A DNA stretch of 64,000 nucleotides. Origin: Arctopsyche grandis. Taxonomy: Eukaryota > Arthropoda > Insecta > Trichoptera > Hydropsychidae. The stretch spans positions 18,599,001-18,663,000 of the forward strand of contig NC_135364.1 in the NCBI RefSeq assembly GCF_051622035.1, read 5' to 3'. The position numbers and the translations under genes were made by a program. Positions 25,901 to 37,553 of this stretch are shown here, piece by piece (within the stretch, counting starts at the first letter, position 1; every line of letters begins with the position of its first letter). The notes beneath the pieces are model-generated. The model was given only the letters and a program-made list of their open reading frames with translations. It made no database searches and was not told the origin of the DNA.

Positions 25901-28819
25901 AACTCTACAACCCTGCTTATCGTGCGCAGAGTATACACCGAGGATGACAGATAGAATTCGTAACAAATAATATAAAAAATTACGTATTATTTTTCGTGAA
26001 TAGTTACAGTTGAAAAGTATCTTTCATTGGTAATATATTTTGACTAGTTAGAATATATTCTGCCTAACCCGCGTTAGCCGATTCATATGGCGAATTACAT
26101 TACAACTGGTCAAAATATATTGCAAATGAAAATATACATAATTCAACTATACCAGGTTAGATGGAGTGGTTAGGTTTTCGTGAAAACGTCACTCGATTAG
26201 TAAATTGAGTTGGAAAGTCTCATTTTCTTTTTTTTTTTAAACACATTCTTAGAGTTATCGTAATACAATACACATTACCTAGCAAGCATTTACGCATTCG
26301 GCATTATTTAATTCTAAAGCATTCGTAAAAACATCGGAACTGTCAAAACTCAACTGTTACATTACATCTGGTGCACATTGGTGAAACTGTATTTGCACTT
26401 GTAGAGTTCAAAAAACTAGTTGAATTGTATAAGAATAGGAATTACATACATATAATAACCCAATAATCTCTCGGTGCTAAACATAAACGCAACCATTGAG
26501 CTTTACTACTGGCTAAATTAAAGCAAATAAATCAAATCAACCGTCTCACGCTAAATTTATTTTAACTTAATTGTTGTGACGGTTCGTAAAAATCGAAATC
26601 CCAATTCGACTAGTCTGAATTTACAAACTGTTGCAACTATACACATACATACTTGCTTGCAGCTTGTAATTGATATCTACATACATTAATGATAACCCCT
26701 TGAACGTTTCTTTTCCAACGAGAATTTTCCGGCACACCGCGGAAAAACACGCTCCAACTATGCATTTGCCATCGCCGATTCGCACAGAGCCTTCATAATA
26801 CATCAATTCCCCACCCCCTTCCCCCATTAACCCCCCACCCCCACCCCTACCGTTTTAACATGACGGCGGTGTAAAATGAATCACCCTCTCATCTCGCCCA
26901 CCCACAACAGCCCACCCAAAACAGCCCACCCACCCGCCCGCCCGCCCGACTGACGCACTTTCAGACTTTTATCACCAACCCCGTATGTAAAAATCCCGAC
27001 GAGCGTCGACCGAGCGACGCACTGTCGTGACGACAGAATCGCCATGACATTAACCTTTGACCCAGAAAAACACGGAAAAGTATATATATACATATTTATA
27101 TATATATATTAAGCAGCCGGTCGGCCAAAATCAATAAGGGCAGGCCATAATATAGGCTCTAAAAGCGTCGCAATTATTACCGGTGAAACGCGACTCGGCT
27201 CGAATCGATCGGCTTCCACTTCCACTTCCCCACGCATATATACATATGTACTTCACCCGACACACATACACACACACACAATATACATATATATATACAC
27301 ATCTCCGACGTCAAATAGCGGCAAGTTAATCAAGTGCATCTGACGCGCGATGGGGGATGATGTGCAACCGGAAACCGCCCTCAAAGGTTTCGCTGACGAC
27401 CCTCCGTGCAGTGCGTGCTTTGATGTGCCCCCCCTGGATTGCTAGAGTCGCTTTCCGGTTCGACGGGCAAACATCTCCGATGTGCAAACATGTCCCCTCC
27501 GAAAATGCATCCCATTATAATATACATAAGCCTGTGCGTACAATGCGTGCAGATAGCTGGAGATTCGCATTCGAGTTATAAGGCGACTCTCTAAAGTTCA
27601 GCGGTAGTGTGCGAACCGGTGTGGTGCGACCTTTACGCCATAGACCGGTTCGATGTTAGATTTTACGATACGGTTTTCCTGTGTCGTTTAGTGCCGAAGT
27701 TAGATTTGAGGCTAGCCCTAAAGTGGAAAGTGGATGTTTTTAATCTACATACATATGTATGTAGAATTCTATTTCTTGAACGTTTGAAAGAATATTCAGT
27801 AGCAGATGTACATATCAAAGGTGCATTGTATCTACAACTGCTGCGAATGTTTCAGTCTTATTATTATCGTTTGTTGTATAGGATTCAAAACATATTTGAA
27901 ATTTATAGAAATCTGCCGGTAATGCAATGAATATTTACAGGACTTTAAATATCGTTCAAACTATTCAGAAGGGTATTCAAATTAGAGCTTTTGGTATAAT
28001 CGAAAGTATTATGCATATCTACACATCTTTATATGTACATACTCGTAGATAAGTTCCACGAAAAATCGAGTTTTTCTTTCGTTTTCGGCGTTACAATCCA
28101 AATTTCGAATTGATCATCGACTCACTTCTATAATCATACGAACTAAACGAGAAGATGTTGCGAATAAATTTAAAGAAATTAAACGTTTTGCAAAGACGTA
28201 AGCGAAAATTGATTTGCATGATCGTGACAAATTGCGAACAATTTTCATTTCTTAGCGTTCGCACGTTTTTATTTATAAAATGAACATAAACGTTACAATC
28301 AAACTATTACATGCATACAATTTCAAAAAAGACGTACAAAATCTGCGTACAAAACTAAGACTTGCATTTATTTGGTCATATGACGACTGCTTGATTATTG
28401 AATATTTGTCAAAAAATACTTCAAATCATTCATTTTTATCTCCATATGTCTATGTATAAACACACTATTACATATAATTGAATTTTCGTCAAAGATACTG
28501 ACCATTTAATTTGTTTCTAAAACAAAATGGAATTTCTATAACAAAAAATACAAAATTCTGAATTAAAAATATACTGTAAGCCTTTCTCAGCCTTTTTGAC
28601 TTGTGGCCCCCTTTTGAGTTTAATATTTTTCTGTACCTCCGTCATACCATAATAGTGTCTGTTGCATACTAACAAGTTTGTCGATCTTCAGTTGTCAGCG
28701 ACATACAAATATCGCCTCTATTGACGATATATCAAGCCAGGTACGAACTTTTGAGAAGAGATAAATAACTCGACCAAATCCAAATTCAACGAGATAAGAT
28801 GTGGGAAATGCAATGAAAT
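22986..28819. other. Long non-coding stretch
   Basis: I see no gene. It holds a CT microsatellite at 23568-23588, a microsatellite cluster of TACATATGTA type at 25617-25668, a small foldback at 26021, and C-rich to GC-richer islands at 26690-27090 and 27200-27640. Short frames in the islands (up to 107 codons) match nothing I know. Confidence 0.35.
26021..26133. repeat. Small foldback element
   Basis: TTTCATTGGTAATATATTTT at the left pairs with the inverted AATATATTGCAAATGAAAA at the right, with TGACTAGT/ACTGGTCA extending the arms. The arms are about 27 bases. Confidence 0.6.
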
Positions 28820-29292
28820 CGGTGACGTGCCGTGAAAATATCTTTGTCTTTTTGTCGTACAGCCTTACTTGCGTGTACGCGGGCGGAATGCAAGGGGTCT
28901 GAGGGCGAAATCACACAGCGTGGTATGTGGTATGTCGACAAGTTCTCCTATATTTCTTAAAACCGTTATCGATCACTGTCAAGGAAGGATAAATAAAACC
29001 ATACAATTTGACCGAAAAAGGTCTAAAGGGGCGGGGCGTACTGCTCGGCCGGTCGGTTCGGACGGTCGTGGTATACGTGCCAGGTATGCCACATTTTTTA
29101 TATATGTTTAAAACTATCTAAAAAAAACGTCCCACGTACAACATCCTGCATCCCGCGCTGTGTGTTCGCGCCCTTGGGGTCTTAAGTGACGTCATACCGA
29201 GTCCCCCTGTACTTACAGGCGCACGTAACGCACACTTACACGTAAGTGAAGCTGTGCGACAAAAACAGGAAGATTTTCACGGCACGCTACTG
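28820..29292. mobile_element. hAT-type miniature element, family 'CAGTGGCG', interrupted by another element
   Basis: Ends are CGGTGACGTGCCGTGAAAAT and the inverted ATTTTCACGGCACGCTACTG-like arm (29273-29292). Flanks AATGAAAT (28812-28819) and AATGAAAC (29293-29300) match at 7 of 8, a clear hAT-type duplication. Interior TTTTTGTCGTACAGCC and GACGTCATACCGAGTCCCC match other copies; the middle is replaced by an insertion. Confidence 0.85.
28901..29175. mobile_element. Nested element, family 'AGGGCGAAAACACAC'
   Basis: It begins GAGGGCGAAATCACACAGCG and ends inverted CGCTGTGTGTTCGCGCCCTT. GGGGTCT flanks both sides (28894-28900, 29176-29182). Related copies: 53041-53405 and parts at 45896-46803 and 53930-54355. 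No coding content. Confidence 0.75.
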
Positions 29293-29604
29293 AATGAAAC
29301 ATAAACTTTCCCTCTTCCAAAGTTGTAGAAATGCATTCGCCATTTCAGCGCATGTCTTTATTTAGTTCAAATCTAAAAGGTGTCCTAGACTTTGACTATC
29401 TTCGAGAAGAATTATTGCCATTTCCAAATACTTCTTTGGAGTATTAAAGGGAAATATTGACAACCCTTCAATTTTGTCGGGGCTTAAATTTTGGTCGCCT
29501 GAATGCGGTAGAGCTTTGCGTCATCGTCGACTTTTCCAACCTATTATTGCGAAAACGTCTGCTTTCGGTAACTTGTCTCTTGCAAAAGCTGTCTGGTTCC
29601 TTAA

Positions 29605-30152
29605 ACCTTTGAATGCCGACCAACGCCGATCGGCGTTTTGCCAACAAGTCCACGGGCCTGAAAAACGCCGATAGGCGTTGTATTTTGAGCATGTACAAAC
29701 TAAACAAGAATACTAACCGCTAAGCCTTTCCAGGTAGCATTGAACATGTGTCGTTTAATCCGTGTCAATGTTTATAACGACTGGTTTACATCGTAATTTC
29801 TGAATTCATAACCATAGCAGAATTTCCCGATGAAAATCCCTAAATGCCGAGTATTTTAGATTGTGGCTTAGCATTTAAATTGTGAGCATTACATTCTAAC
29901 AACAATGAAGAAGATGAAACTAGTTTTGGAAAAATACATTTATTAATAGACTTCTTTTGTTTCTTTTATATTGTAAAAACACCTTTACAAAACTCGAAAT
30001 CCTCGGCGGTAGTTATATCTAAAGTTTGTTTGGATTAGCTACAATTTTTATACCTGATTTATATTGAATTTATAAATAGTTCTAGTTGGAAGTGTTGGCG
30101 AAATTTTCAACGTGGCGGGCTTTCAACAGAAAAGACGTCAGCACTCAAAGGG
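29605..30152 (+). mobile_element. piggyBac-like miniature element with TTAA target site (copy 2)
   Basis: It starts after TTAA (29601-29604) with ACCTTTGAATGCC and ends GCACTCAAAGG before TTAT (a decayed TTAA). It is collinear with 11911-12551, sharing the palindrome AACGCCGATCGGCGTT and AATACTAACC-type interior, and is shorter by about 90 bases. Confidence 0.78.
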
Positions 30153-30159
30153 TTATTGT

Positions 30160-30826
30160 AATAGATGAGCATTTGGACCTGTTTAATTGTCACATTGATG
30201 AAGTCAGTTTCATGAGATTCAACACGAGACTATTTTTTTACTATATACATAACATGTGCGTGGTAGACATCATCATTTGCTGGCTGTACCTCCTGCCCGC
30301 ACAGTCCTTTTTCAAATGGCTCCTATTCCAAGAGCTATTCGACTTCTTAATGAAATCGTTGCTGCCGAGCCGTAAATTGTCGGAAATTACTCTAACCCAT
30401 TTATCTGGTAGTCTGCGCTCATCATTGTTTTCATGATTGATTGTGATTTATGAGTGAAATTTTGATTAACTCTCTTCCATTTGGGCCTTACAGGGATGTT
30501 TTGTATTTGTAGTTGTTTCTTACATATTTATTGAAACTGCCTGTAGGTGCAAGGCATTCCTTATGCTATATATTTTTTTATTTGATATTTTTACTTTATC
30601 TGTTATTATTAAATGCTGTTTTTTATGTTTATGTATGGATGTATTTATGTTTATGTTCAAATGTATTTTTTTTATGTATAATTGATGGGTGTATTATTTT
30701 CGTTGTGTATTGATTTGTGTTTAATTGTTATTTTGTTTTTTTTTTGTGTTATGTTTTTGACCATTGTGGCGCTTTAGGAATTCCTGTTATGCCACAATGG
30801 TCTGTTTAGAATAAAATAAATAAATA
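30160..30826 (+). pseudogene. 3' portion of a LINE with the GACCATTGTGGC tail hairpin
   Basis: The tail at 30759-30804 pairs GACCATTGTGGCGC with GCCACAATGGTC and is followed by TAAA units, as at 16711 and, inverted, 34024. An upstream 116-codon frame (30086-30436, entering from the piggyBac-like element) may include decayed LINE coding sequence, but I do not recognise it. Confidence 0.6.
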
Positions 30827-33009
30827 ACTATATACTAGGAAGACCTAACAGGTTAATTACAAACAATGCAGCATTTTAACACTGAATTTATACGAAACAC
30901 CGAAAACTCAAAATTAACGAGACATCTATGAATTTTAACTTGTTCATTAATCATACTGTCTGTGGAACGGGAACGGGAATTGCACGCGTTATTGTGGCAT
31001 TGCAACGCATGCCGGGTTCGACCGAACACATCAACGACGACACACTTTTTTTTATTGAATAACTTAATATGCCAACACCCATGCGATGATATGTCATCGG
31101 GTACAACACTAGTTTATTATAATAATAAAAAATAAATAAAAATATTATTGAATTCCATCCGAGGCTCATGTAGAGTTTGCTATTCATTTTCACGGGTTGA
31201 TATTTTCTTGAAAAGTTCTGAGGTGGACCCGCTGTTGTATAGGCCACGAATTTTCCGGCAAACTTTCATCCTGGTCAAGCCGATTATTTCATCAATGAAC
31301 AATTTCCATAGGCGTGTGCCGCGCGCGCACTGCAATTCGACGACCGATCGCCAAAAAACCAGTTTCGTAAAGAATTTCCATAAAAAAAAATCACCAACAA
31401 ATCGTACACGTATCCAACTGGAATCACATCAGAATCCGGCGACACCAATCGGCGACACATTCAAATCGCGACATATGTATGAAAAAAAAGACGAAATACA
31501 ACATAGTTACGACGAGAGTCACCACAGTTTGCAGAGAACCATCGATTGACCCAGCTGTGCTGCTGCAACGAACATCAAACAGTACGAATCGTTACGCATT
31601 CTCCACACTTTGGAAAGAACACGTCGGCAAATATGTACCGAAAACACACACACACACACACATTCAAATACAAACCGTTCGTACGAAATTTGGGCGCGAC
31701 CACCATCTATCGGTGCAGTTGCATCGACACGGAGCTTTCACTGCAGATGCGCAATAGGATTTCTCTCGCGCGTGCACGAGACCTACATTTCGACATGCAA
31801 ACAAACCGACGAAAAAAAAGGCGCTTTCTAATGAACGGCACGTGCATAATTTTCGGCTTTGAATGCACGGGTTCGACGCACCGTGCAAAACTTACACGTA
31901 ACAAATGTGCATGCTAGCTTGAAACGCCCGGCTCTGCCCGGAACCGCGAATGCTAAAATCATACATGTCGCCATTAAGCCTTTCACGCATGAAACATCTT
32001 CGTCTTTCACATATAAAACATTCTCGTTACATTACATATACATATATAAAACAAATGCATTTTTTCAAAATAAATGTATCGAAACAATTGAATGTCAATT
32101 GTTTTGTTTTTATTGTTTGTTTTTTTTTTAAGCATACAGTTATTGAAAAAACAAAATGGCAGGATCGTTGTGTGCATTAAATTGTGTATATTAATCGGTG
32201 AAACGATGTGGAAATGCACAATACGTACGTACGTTCACTTTCAGAGATAAGCGAAAATGGCGCGTATACTGAAATGTCAAAATAAGACGGCTGTGTTTGT
32301 TTGCTTTACGGCCAAATTGAACGTTGTGACATTTGGGGTGGAGGGGGCAGGGGGAGAGGGGGGGGACGCGGAAATGGAAAGCGGAAGCGCGAAGGGATGA
32401 GTTTGGTGTACCTGAGTGGCGCGGCTGATCGAGTCGCGGCGGGTGGTGGGCGGTGGGCGGTGGGTGGTGGGTGGTGGGTGGCGGGTGGCGATCGCAGATT
32501 ACGTTCGATGACTGATCGGTGATAGTTTTCAGGCAGCGGCCATACAGCCGGCGGCGCCGTCAGCCGCGCTCCCCTCACTGTCAGTGCTCGGAACGCACTT
32601 CTCCTACTCCTACTCCTACTATTCACTACCACTAGGAAGAAGTCCGCGAGTGGCGCACGCCCGCCACCACACCACTGCTGCCAGTTCACCGCCACCGCTA
32701 TTGTGTACATTCCGCCAACCTGACTATTATTGAGGAAAATTCAGATTTCCGCGTGACCTATTGAACAAATTTCAATGCGATGTATCAGTTGTGGTGGAAA
32801 ATTACGTTATTTTGTATCATTATTCCTATCTTATATTTTTATTACATATCCTTTACGTTTCACTTACGATTACAATTCAGGAAAAAGTTTGCCTCTTATC
32901 CGATCGTTTTCATACTTTTCCTACATCAATATAAGTAAATGGATCCTCCGCCATTACGATAGAGATAAAATATCGTTTAAGAAGCTTTTCAAATCTGCCC
33001 GGCGAGATA
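30827..33009. other. Non-coding; repeat remnants and GC-rich island at 32310-32720
   Basis: 30833-30860 is an inverted fragment of the SINE A tail. 30956-31020 is an inverted piece of the GTTGCAACGC/GGGAAC repeat. The island at 32310-32720 is very G-rich then C-rich, with TCACTGTCAGT initiator-like sequence near 32574; it could be a promoter. No protein recognised. Confidence 0.35.
32849..32980 (+). repeat. Dispersed repeat, inverted partner of 2564-2710
   Basis: It matches the reverse complement of 2564-2710 across most of its length (TACGATTACAATTCAGG, GCCTCTTATCCGATCGTTTT, ATGGATCCTCCGCCATTACG). Confidence 0.65.
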
Positions 33010-33830
33010 AGGTCTGTTCATACCTAGTCAGCACGTACCGACTTCAGCAGGTATCCGGCCGTACGAAAAGAATTCTTTGGTACATTTTGTATGGGTATAT
33101 TCATACCAACCGTCACGTTTACGCCACGGCAGGCTTACAGCAGTACCCGACATTTCCTGTTCATACCTTGCAGCAACATCCGTCAACGTATCGCATCCGT
33201 TTTTTTGGCCATCGTGGAAATATAAACGCGAATTACGTGTCATGAGTCTGCCGCTTTGCTGTTTTGGACCAATTATCGAAAGTGACAGTTGACAGTTGTT
33301 CAATCTTTCGACATGGTTTTGGCGCAAATATTTAAAAAAAATATATATATTTTTATGGAAATATTTAAAAAAATTTTGTCCATCATCCACAAGCTCCTTA
33401 TACAGTGTCCAAAACTCTCCTTCGGTTTTTCTATTTTTTAACATGGGATGCACATCAAAACGCCTCCGTGCTTTTTTATTGCCTTCTTGAGCTTCTTCTT
33501 CCAACAACAGCGCGATTATACATAATTTTTCGTTCGATAAACGTCGAAACATTTTTGCTGACTTGTATTCTGACGCGTAGCTACGAATGCACGTGTATGC
33601 ATTCATATTGTAAGTACTCGACAATACGAAGTAAGCAATATTGCGCCGTATCGTCATGGCCTCTAATGTATAAGTAAGCCGATTTTGCCTTGCACTCGGC
33701 CAAATTGCTGTAAACGTGACGTGACCGCGACGTGTAGGTAGATATGAATAGAAATGTAATAAAATGACATATCTGAAACGGAGTCGTGCAGTGCTGAAGT
33801 CGTGCAGTGCTGTTAAGTATGAACAGACCT
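33010..33830 (-). mobile_element. PIF/Harbinger element, internally deleted, with intact ends
   Basis: Terminal repeats are AGGTCTGTTCATACCTAGTC and the inverted GTATGAACAGACCT. ATA flanks both ends (33007-33009, 33831-33833), consistent with the 3-bp duplication of this superfamily. It contains a remnant of transposase coding sequence on the minus strand. At 821 bp it is far shorter than an autonomous element. Confidence 0.8.
33358..33552 (-). pseudogene. Harbinger transposase N-terminal remnant
   Basis: It encodes MFRRLSNEKLCIIALLLEEE and RRRFDVHPMLKNRKTEGEFW ending DDGQNFFKYF. The VHP...R...GEF..LY..L..D...FFKYF pattern is the conserved N-terminal part of Harbinger-type DDE nucleases. The catalytic core that should follow is absent; the continuing open frame to 33028 does not look like transposase. 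Confidence 0.8.
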
Positions 33831-34002
33831 ATACTCGGTGACGTTTACCGTTGACGTTTGTTTATTAGTTTTAAACATAGATGGCGGTAGAAAAAAAATA
33901 TTGATGTTTTTATTCAAAATAATAATTTGTTCCTATATGAAAGTCATCGACACTATAATTCATCCGCTGTAGGAATACACTTTGGTAAAACGTACATACT
34001 TA

Positions 34003-34205
34003 TTTTATTTATTTATAGTTTTGGACCATTGTGGCATTAAAGGGAGAACCTAATGCGCCACAATGGCCTACATAAGAAAACAAAAAATAAAAATTAATAC
34101 ATAAAATAAATAGAAATAAAAGGCAAAAGCAGAAAAATACGATAAAAACAAAATAAAAATAGTACATAAATATGAACATAAGGAAAAAAGAATAAAATAA
34201 AATTT
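34003..34205 (-). mobile_element. 3' tail of the GACCATTGTGGC LINE family, reverse orientation
   Basis: On the minus strand GGCCATTGTGGCGC pairs with AATGCCACAATGGTCC, followed by TATAAATAAATAAA. It corresponds to the tails at 16711 and 30759. Only non-coding tail sequence is present. Confidence 0.65.
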
Positions 34206-34218
34206 ATAATATAATGTA

Positions 34219-34430
34219 CTAATGTTTTTACCCGGTTTCGCTCGGTGTTTGTAATATAAACCGCTTAAACATGGCCAATATAATAGTAAACATTTTATTA
34301 CATTTATTTGAATAGTTTTATTTTATTTAAATTTATTTGAATATTCATTTAGTCGATGACGTCACGGATTTACGAACCAACAATACTTACATATATACTT
34401 ACAAAGTCTCTATCGAAATTATATATTAGA
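34219..34430 (-). mobile_element. Helitron-like non-autonomous element (copy 3)
   Basis: On the minus strand it starts TCTAATATATAATTTCGATA and ends with hairpin ACCGAGCGAAACCGGGT and CATTAG before T. It shares AGAGACTTTGTAA and CCATGTTTAAGCGGTTTATA with copy 1. Confidence 0.7.
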
Positions 34431-34496
34431 TGACACATCCCTGCGAGACCCAAATGGAAGAGAGAAGATTAAAAATCACTCATACATCATATTCAA

Positions 34497-34806
34497 GGTA
34501 AACGGGTTACATCCCAAATGTGAATCGCTACCAGGATAACCACCGCTGCGAAATCGCTCACGCGGTACTCCTGTCGCACGAAAATTCGTCGCACTGGAAA
34601 ATTTCCGTACAGAAAATTGCCCAAATATTGATCAGCAAATGCTTTTTTATGCAAAATTTGGGCAGTTTTGAGCAATATTTGGGCATTTTTCTGTACGGCA
34701 ATTTTTCTGAGTGAAAAATTTTCGTGCGACGGGAGCCCACGCAAGCGATTTTCGTAGTAGCGGTTATGCTAGTAGCGATTCACATTTGGGATGTAATCAC
34801 CGAACC
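34497..34806. mobile_element. Miniature element with long inverted repeats (copy 1)
   Basis: The arms GGTAAACGGGTTACATCCCA and TGGGATGTAATCACCGAACC are inverted partners, and pairing continues (GTGAATCGCTACCAGGATAA) well over 100 bases. A second, interrupted copy is at 36591-37553. No coding content. Confidence 0.8.
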
Positions 34807-35149
34807 CCCATTCAATTATGAAAATAATTATGACCGTAGACTACCAGACAAATAAGTTAAAATAATATCCGATAATCTATGTTCACTAAGGTGGAAAATG
34901 TTGCATTCAGGCTCAGCAGCAACGATTTTATTGAGAATTCGAATAGCGCTTGAAACACACATCTCTTTCACCGCCTCTTGACCAATAGCATTTCGTATAG
35001 ACAACAGAACATTGTATGTACTATTGCTATTGGTAGATATGGAGTGAGAACGACAACGTATGCATTTTACCTAGTGTTTTCATACAGCGGATGGATTATA
35101 GCAAAGAGTTTCCGACAAAAACTCCCTTCCTAATAAATACTGAAGATAA

Positions 35150-35405
35150 AAGCCAACAGTATAACACAGTAGTTAACGTAAGTTGCTGACGACTGAGAGG
35201 TCACAAGTTTGAGCAATGATTTAAAGTTTTTAAAATAATCGATGCCTTGTATGATTTAAAGTATTTCTACGGTGCTGCTATATTTGGATATTTGTATTTC
35301 CGATTCAATCGTTCTCTATCAAAATTTGGAGATTTTTATGTTTTACTTGTCGAATTTAGTTGTTGAAACGATTCCTCTCAAATTGGTAACTTATCCTTTA
35401 TTTAT
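35150..35405 (+). mobile_element. SINE with family B head and family A-like body
   Basis: The head (CACAGTAGTTAACG, ACTGAGAGGTCACAAGTTTGA) resembles 58693 and 13740-13962. The body from 35295 (AATCGTTCTCTATCAAAATTT, TGAAACGATTCCTCTCAAAT) resembles the SINE A body. Its tail is not visible. Confidence 0.45.
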
Positions 35406-35433
35406 CAACACTTTAAAGTTTATATTATCTTCA

Positions 35434-35720
35434 TTTACAACCATTCACCACCAATTGCTGAATGAAAGCTTTTCTAATACGTCTCCGTTCGTCTGTTTGG
35501 CGCAACTCTCATCCATCGCACCGCACAATTTTTCTCAATTTCGTCTTCCCATCTCCTATATGGCCTTCCTTTCACTTTTTTACATTATATTGGGTACCAT
35601 TCTTGCACTTCTTTTGTCCACCTTTTGTCCATTCTTCCAGATACGTGACCCACTCATTTCCATTTCATTCTCTTCACTATATTCATTACCTTCGTCATAC
35701 ATCTCACCCATGAATTAGTT
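35434..35720 (-). pseudogene. RTE-like LINE 3' fragment, reverse orientation
   Basis: The reverse complement gives AATGGGCGGGTCACG-like sequence: RMKWKWVGHVSGRMDKRWTK type codons, then TGGTACCC...GAAGACGAAATTGAG and TGGATGAGAGTTGC, matching 10380-10560. Stops and frameshifts are present. The end GGTTGTAAATGAAGATAAT corresponds to GGCTGTAGATGATGATGAT. Confidence 0.7.
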
Positions 35721-36606
35721 TTCCTATATCTCCTAGTTATGCTTAGTATTTACAGCCATTCTTCTTTGAGTACATATATAAAATATATAAATTGCTAAAT
35801 ATGCTACTATGTATTTTACTTTTACATTTTTTTTCGTTTCAAAAATGCTACACAACCGATGATTAAAAATATGTGCACAGCAAAATACCGCTGTTTTAAA
35901 ACAGAAATGATTTTAATATACAAAGTTTGGTTACTATGTACAAAAAAAACATGGGTTGAATCTTATGGGAATCCAATAAGATTATTTCGATACAATTTGT
36001 GAATGCGTATACAACGAAATTAAGTTAATATTTCACTTTTAAAACACAACCTCGAGAATTATTTTAACGTATTTTAGCCCAATAGAAAATTTTACTTCAT
36101 TACTTCATTACAGTTATTCTTATAGTTTTATAGTTATAATTGAAATTTTAAATAATGATTTATTTACTTATTGTAATGGATGTTATGAAAACACAGACAC
36201 TTGTCTCGGGTACCTGAGTTTTGATTTTTAAAGCCCAATTTTTTTTGCATCCGGGTTCTACTCCGGAAACAGTGTTTTCCATATGTAATTTTTTACATAT
36301 ATCAACGCTAAAAATAATACTGGGAGTAAATAAAAATAGTTTCAGAAAATAATATGAAATGTCGAATGCAAAAAATGACGATGCATACACATAACAAACT
36401 CGGATTTGCACATTTTTGGCCCTATATCAAGTGGAAAAATTATGAACGCAAGCCAAAACGCAAAAATAAAAGAACTCAAATATTTTGAAACGCAAATATT
36501 ATAATTAGAGACGTCAATTATGGCAAACTTTTTTATCATGTCCAAATATCTACAGTTTCAGTCTAAAAACTTGGGTATCATATAAAGTTATTGGTTGGGT
36601 GATTAC

Positions 36607-36750
36607 TACAGACCGGAATCTGAAGGGGCTGTTTATTGTTCAAAGATTGTAAATGCATTGTTAAAAGTTTGCCGAACCTTTTTTACAAAGGATTTACAAC
36701 AATGGAACAATAGGTGGCACGTTTCCGGCCCCTTCAGATTCCGACCTCTA
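36607..36750. mobile_element. hAT-like foldback element inserted in the MITE arm
   Basis: The arms GGAATCTGAAGGGGC are inverted at both ends. GTGATTAC flanks it exactly (36599-36606, 36751-36758), an 8-bp duplication. The core (TTGTAAATGCATTGTTAAA, TTTGCCGAACC) recurs at 48561-48665. Confidence 0.8.
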
Positions 36751-36940
36751 GTGATTACATTGCAAAAGTGAATCGCTACCAGGATAACCATAGCTATGAA
36801 AATCGCGTGCGCGGAAAATTTGGCTTACAGAGAAATGAGCGTACAGAAAATTGCCTATCGGCTTTGCCGCCTTTCCCAAGTATATTAAATATTAGAAAAC
36901 TGTGCAAATATTATTGCGCAAATGTTTTTTTTAATGATAA

Positions 36941-37398
36941 TGTTGCGTAGGGGTGGGTGGAGGATCCAAGAAAAAGGCCTTAGTCGTTTCACAGCATTTA
37001 TTGATGATTAAGGAGATACACGCACTAGCAGTGCTCAGTTCAGAATGACCTGATATCGCCTACGTACCGCCTTATAAAGGGTAGATCTCTCAGGACGTCT
37101 AATCTGTTTACCTATTGTATAGTCACGTATTCGGATATGTATTCCCACGACACTAGGTCTCCCCCGTACCGATTCTGAGAAAGGACTAATAACGGTCATT
37201 GTTTAGCCTAAATGCACTTAGAGTCCAGATATAATCCTGGAAGTAAGTGCAAGCACTTAGTTAATCCGTTAACAGATATCCGTTGGTCCTAAGTGCAAGC
37301 ACTTAGTTAATCTGTTAGAGATAACCCTTGACAGGTAATCCTTGAACGGTCACACAGTATCTGGGATTCTATTCGCTTAATCTGCGGCGTACGTAACA
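36941..37398 (-). mobile_element. Solo LTR of an LTR retrotransposon
   Basis: It begins TGTTGCG and ends CGTAACA, with ATAA duplicated on both sides (36937-36940, 37399-37402). On the minus strand TATAAGGCGGTAC is a promoter TATA candidate, and AATAAATGCTGTG about 65 bases further on a poly(A) signal, as in an LTR. A repeated unit AAGTGCAAGCACTTAGTTAA occurs twice (37243-37262, 37291-37310). No internal genes. Confidence 0.8.
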
Positions 37399-37553
37399 AT
37401 AATAATAAAAATCTCGTTAAAAAACATTCGCGCAATATCATTTGCGCAGTTTTCTGTACGCCAATTTTTCTTGCACCGGGATACCGCGCACGCGGTTTTC
37501 GTAGCGTCAGTTATTCTGATAGCGATTCACTTTTGCGACGTAATCCGTTTACC

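Larger units (their letters stand above)
36591..37553. mobile_element. Miniature element with long inverted repeats (copy 2), carrying two later insertions
   Basis: The left arm GGTTGGGTGATTAC...ATTGCAAAAGTGAATCGC and right arm GCGATTCACTTTTGCGACGT match copy 1 at 34497. Removing the inserts at 36607-36750 and 36941-37398, with their duplications, leaves about 350 bp, close to copy 1. Confidence 0.75.

Noticed and set aside
32306..32710. 134-codon minus-strand frame rich in Pro and Arg
   Set aside because: Low-complexity translation of a G-rich repeat-like island; the plus strand is open too.
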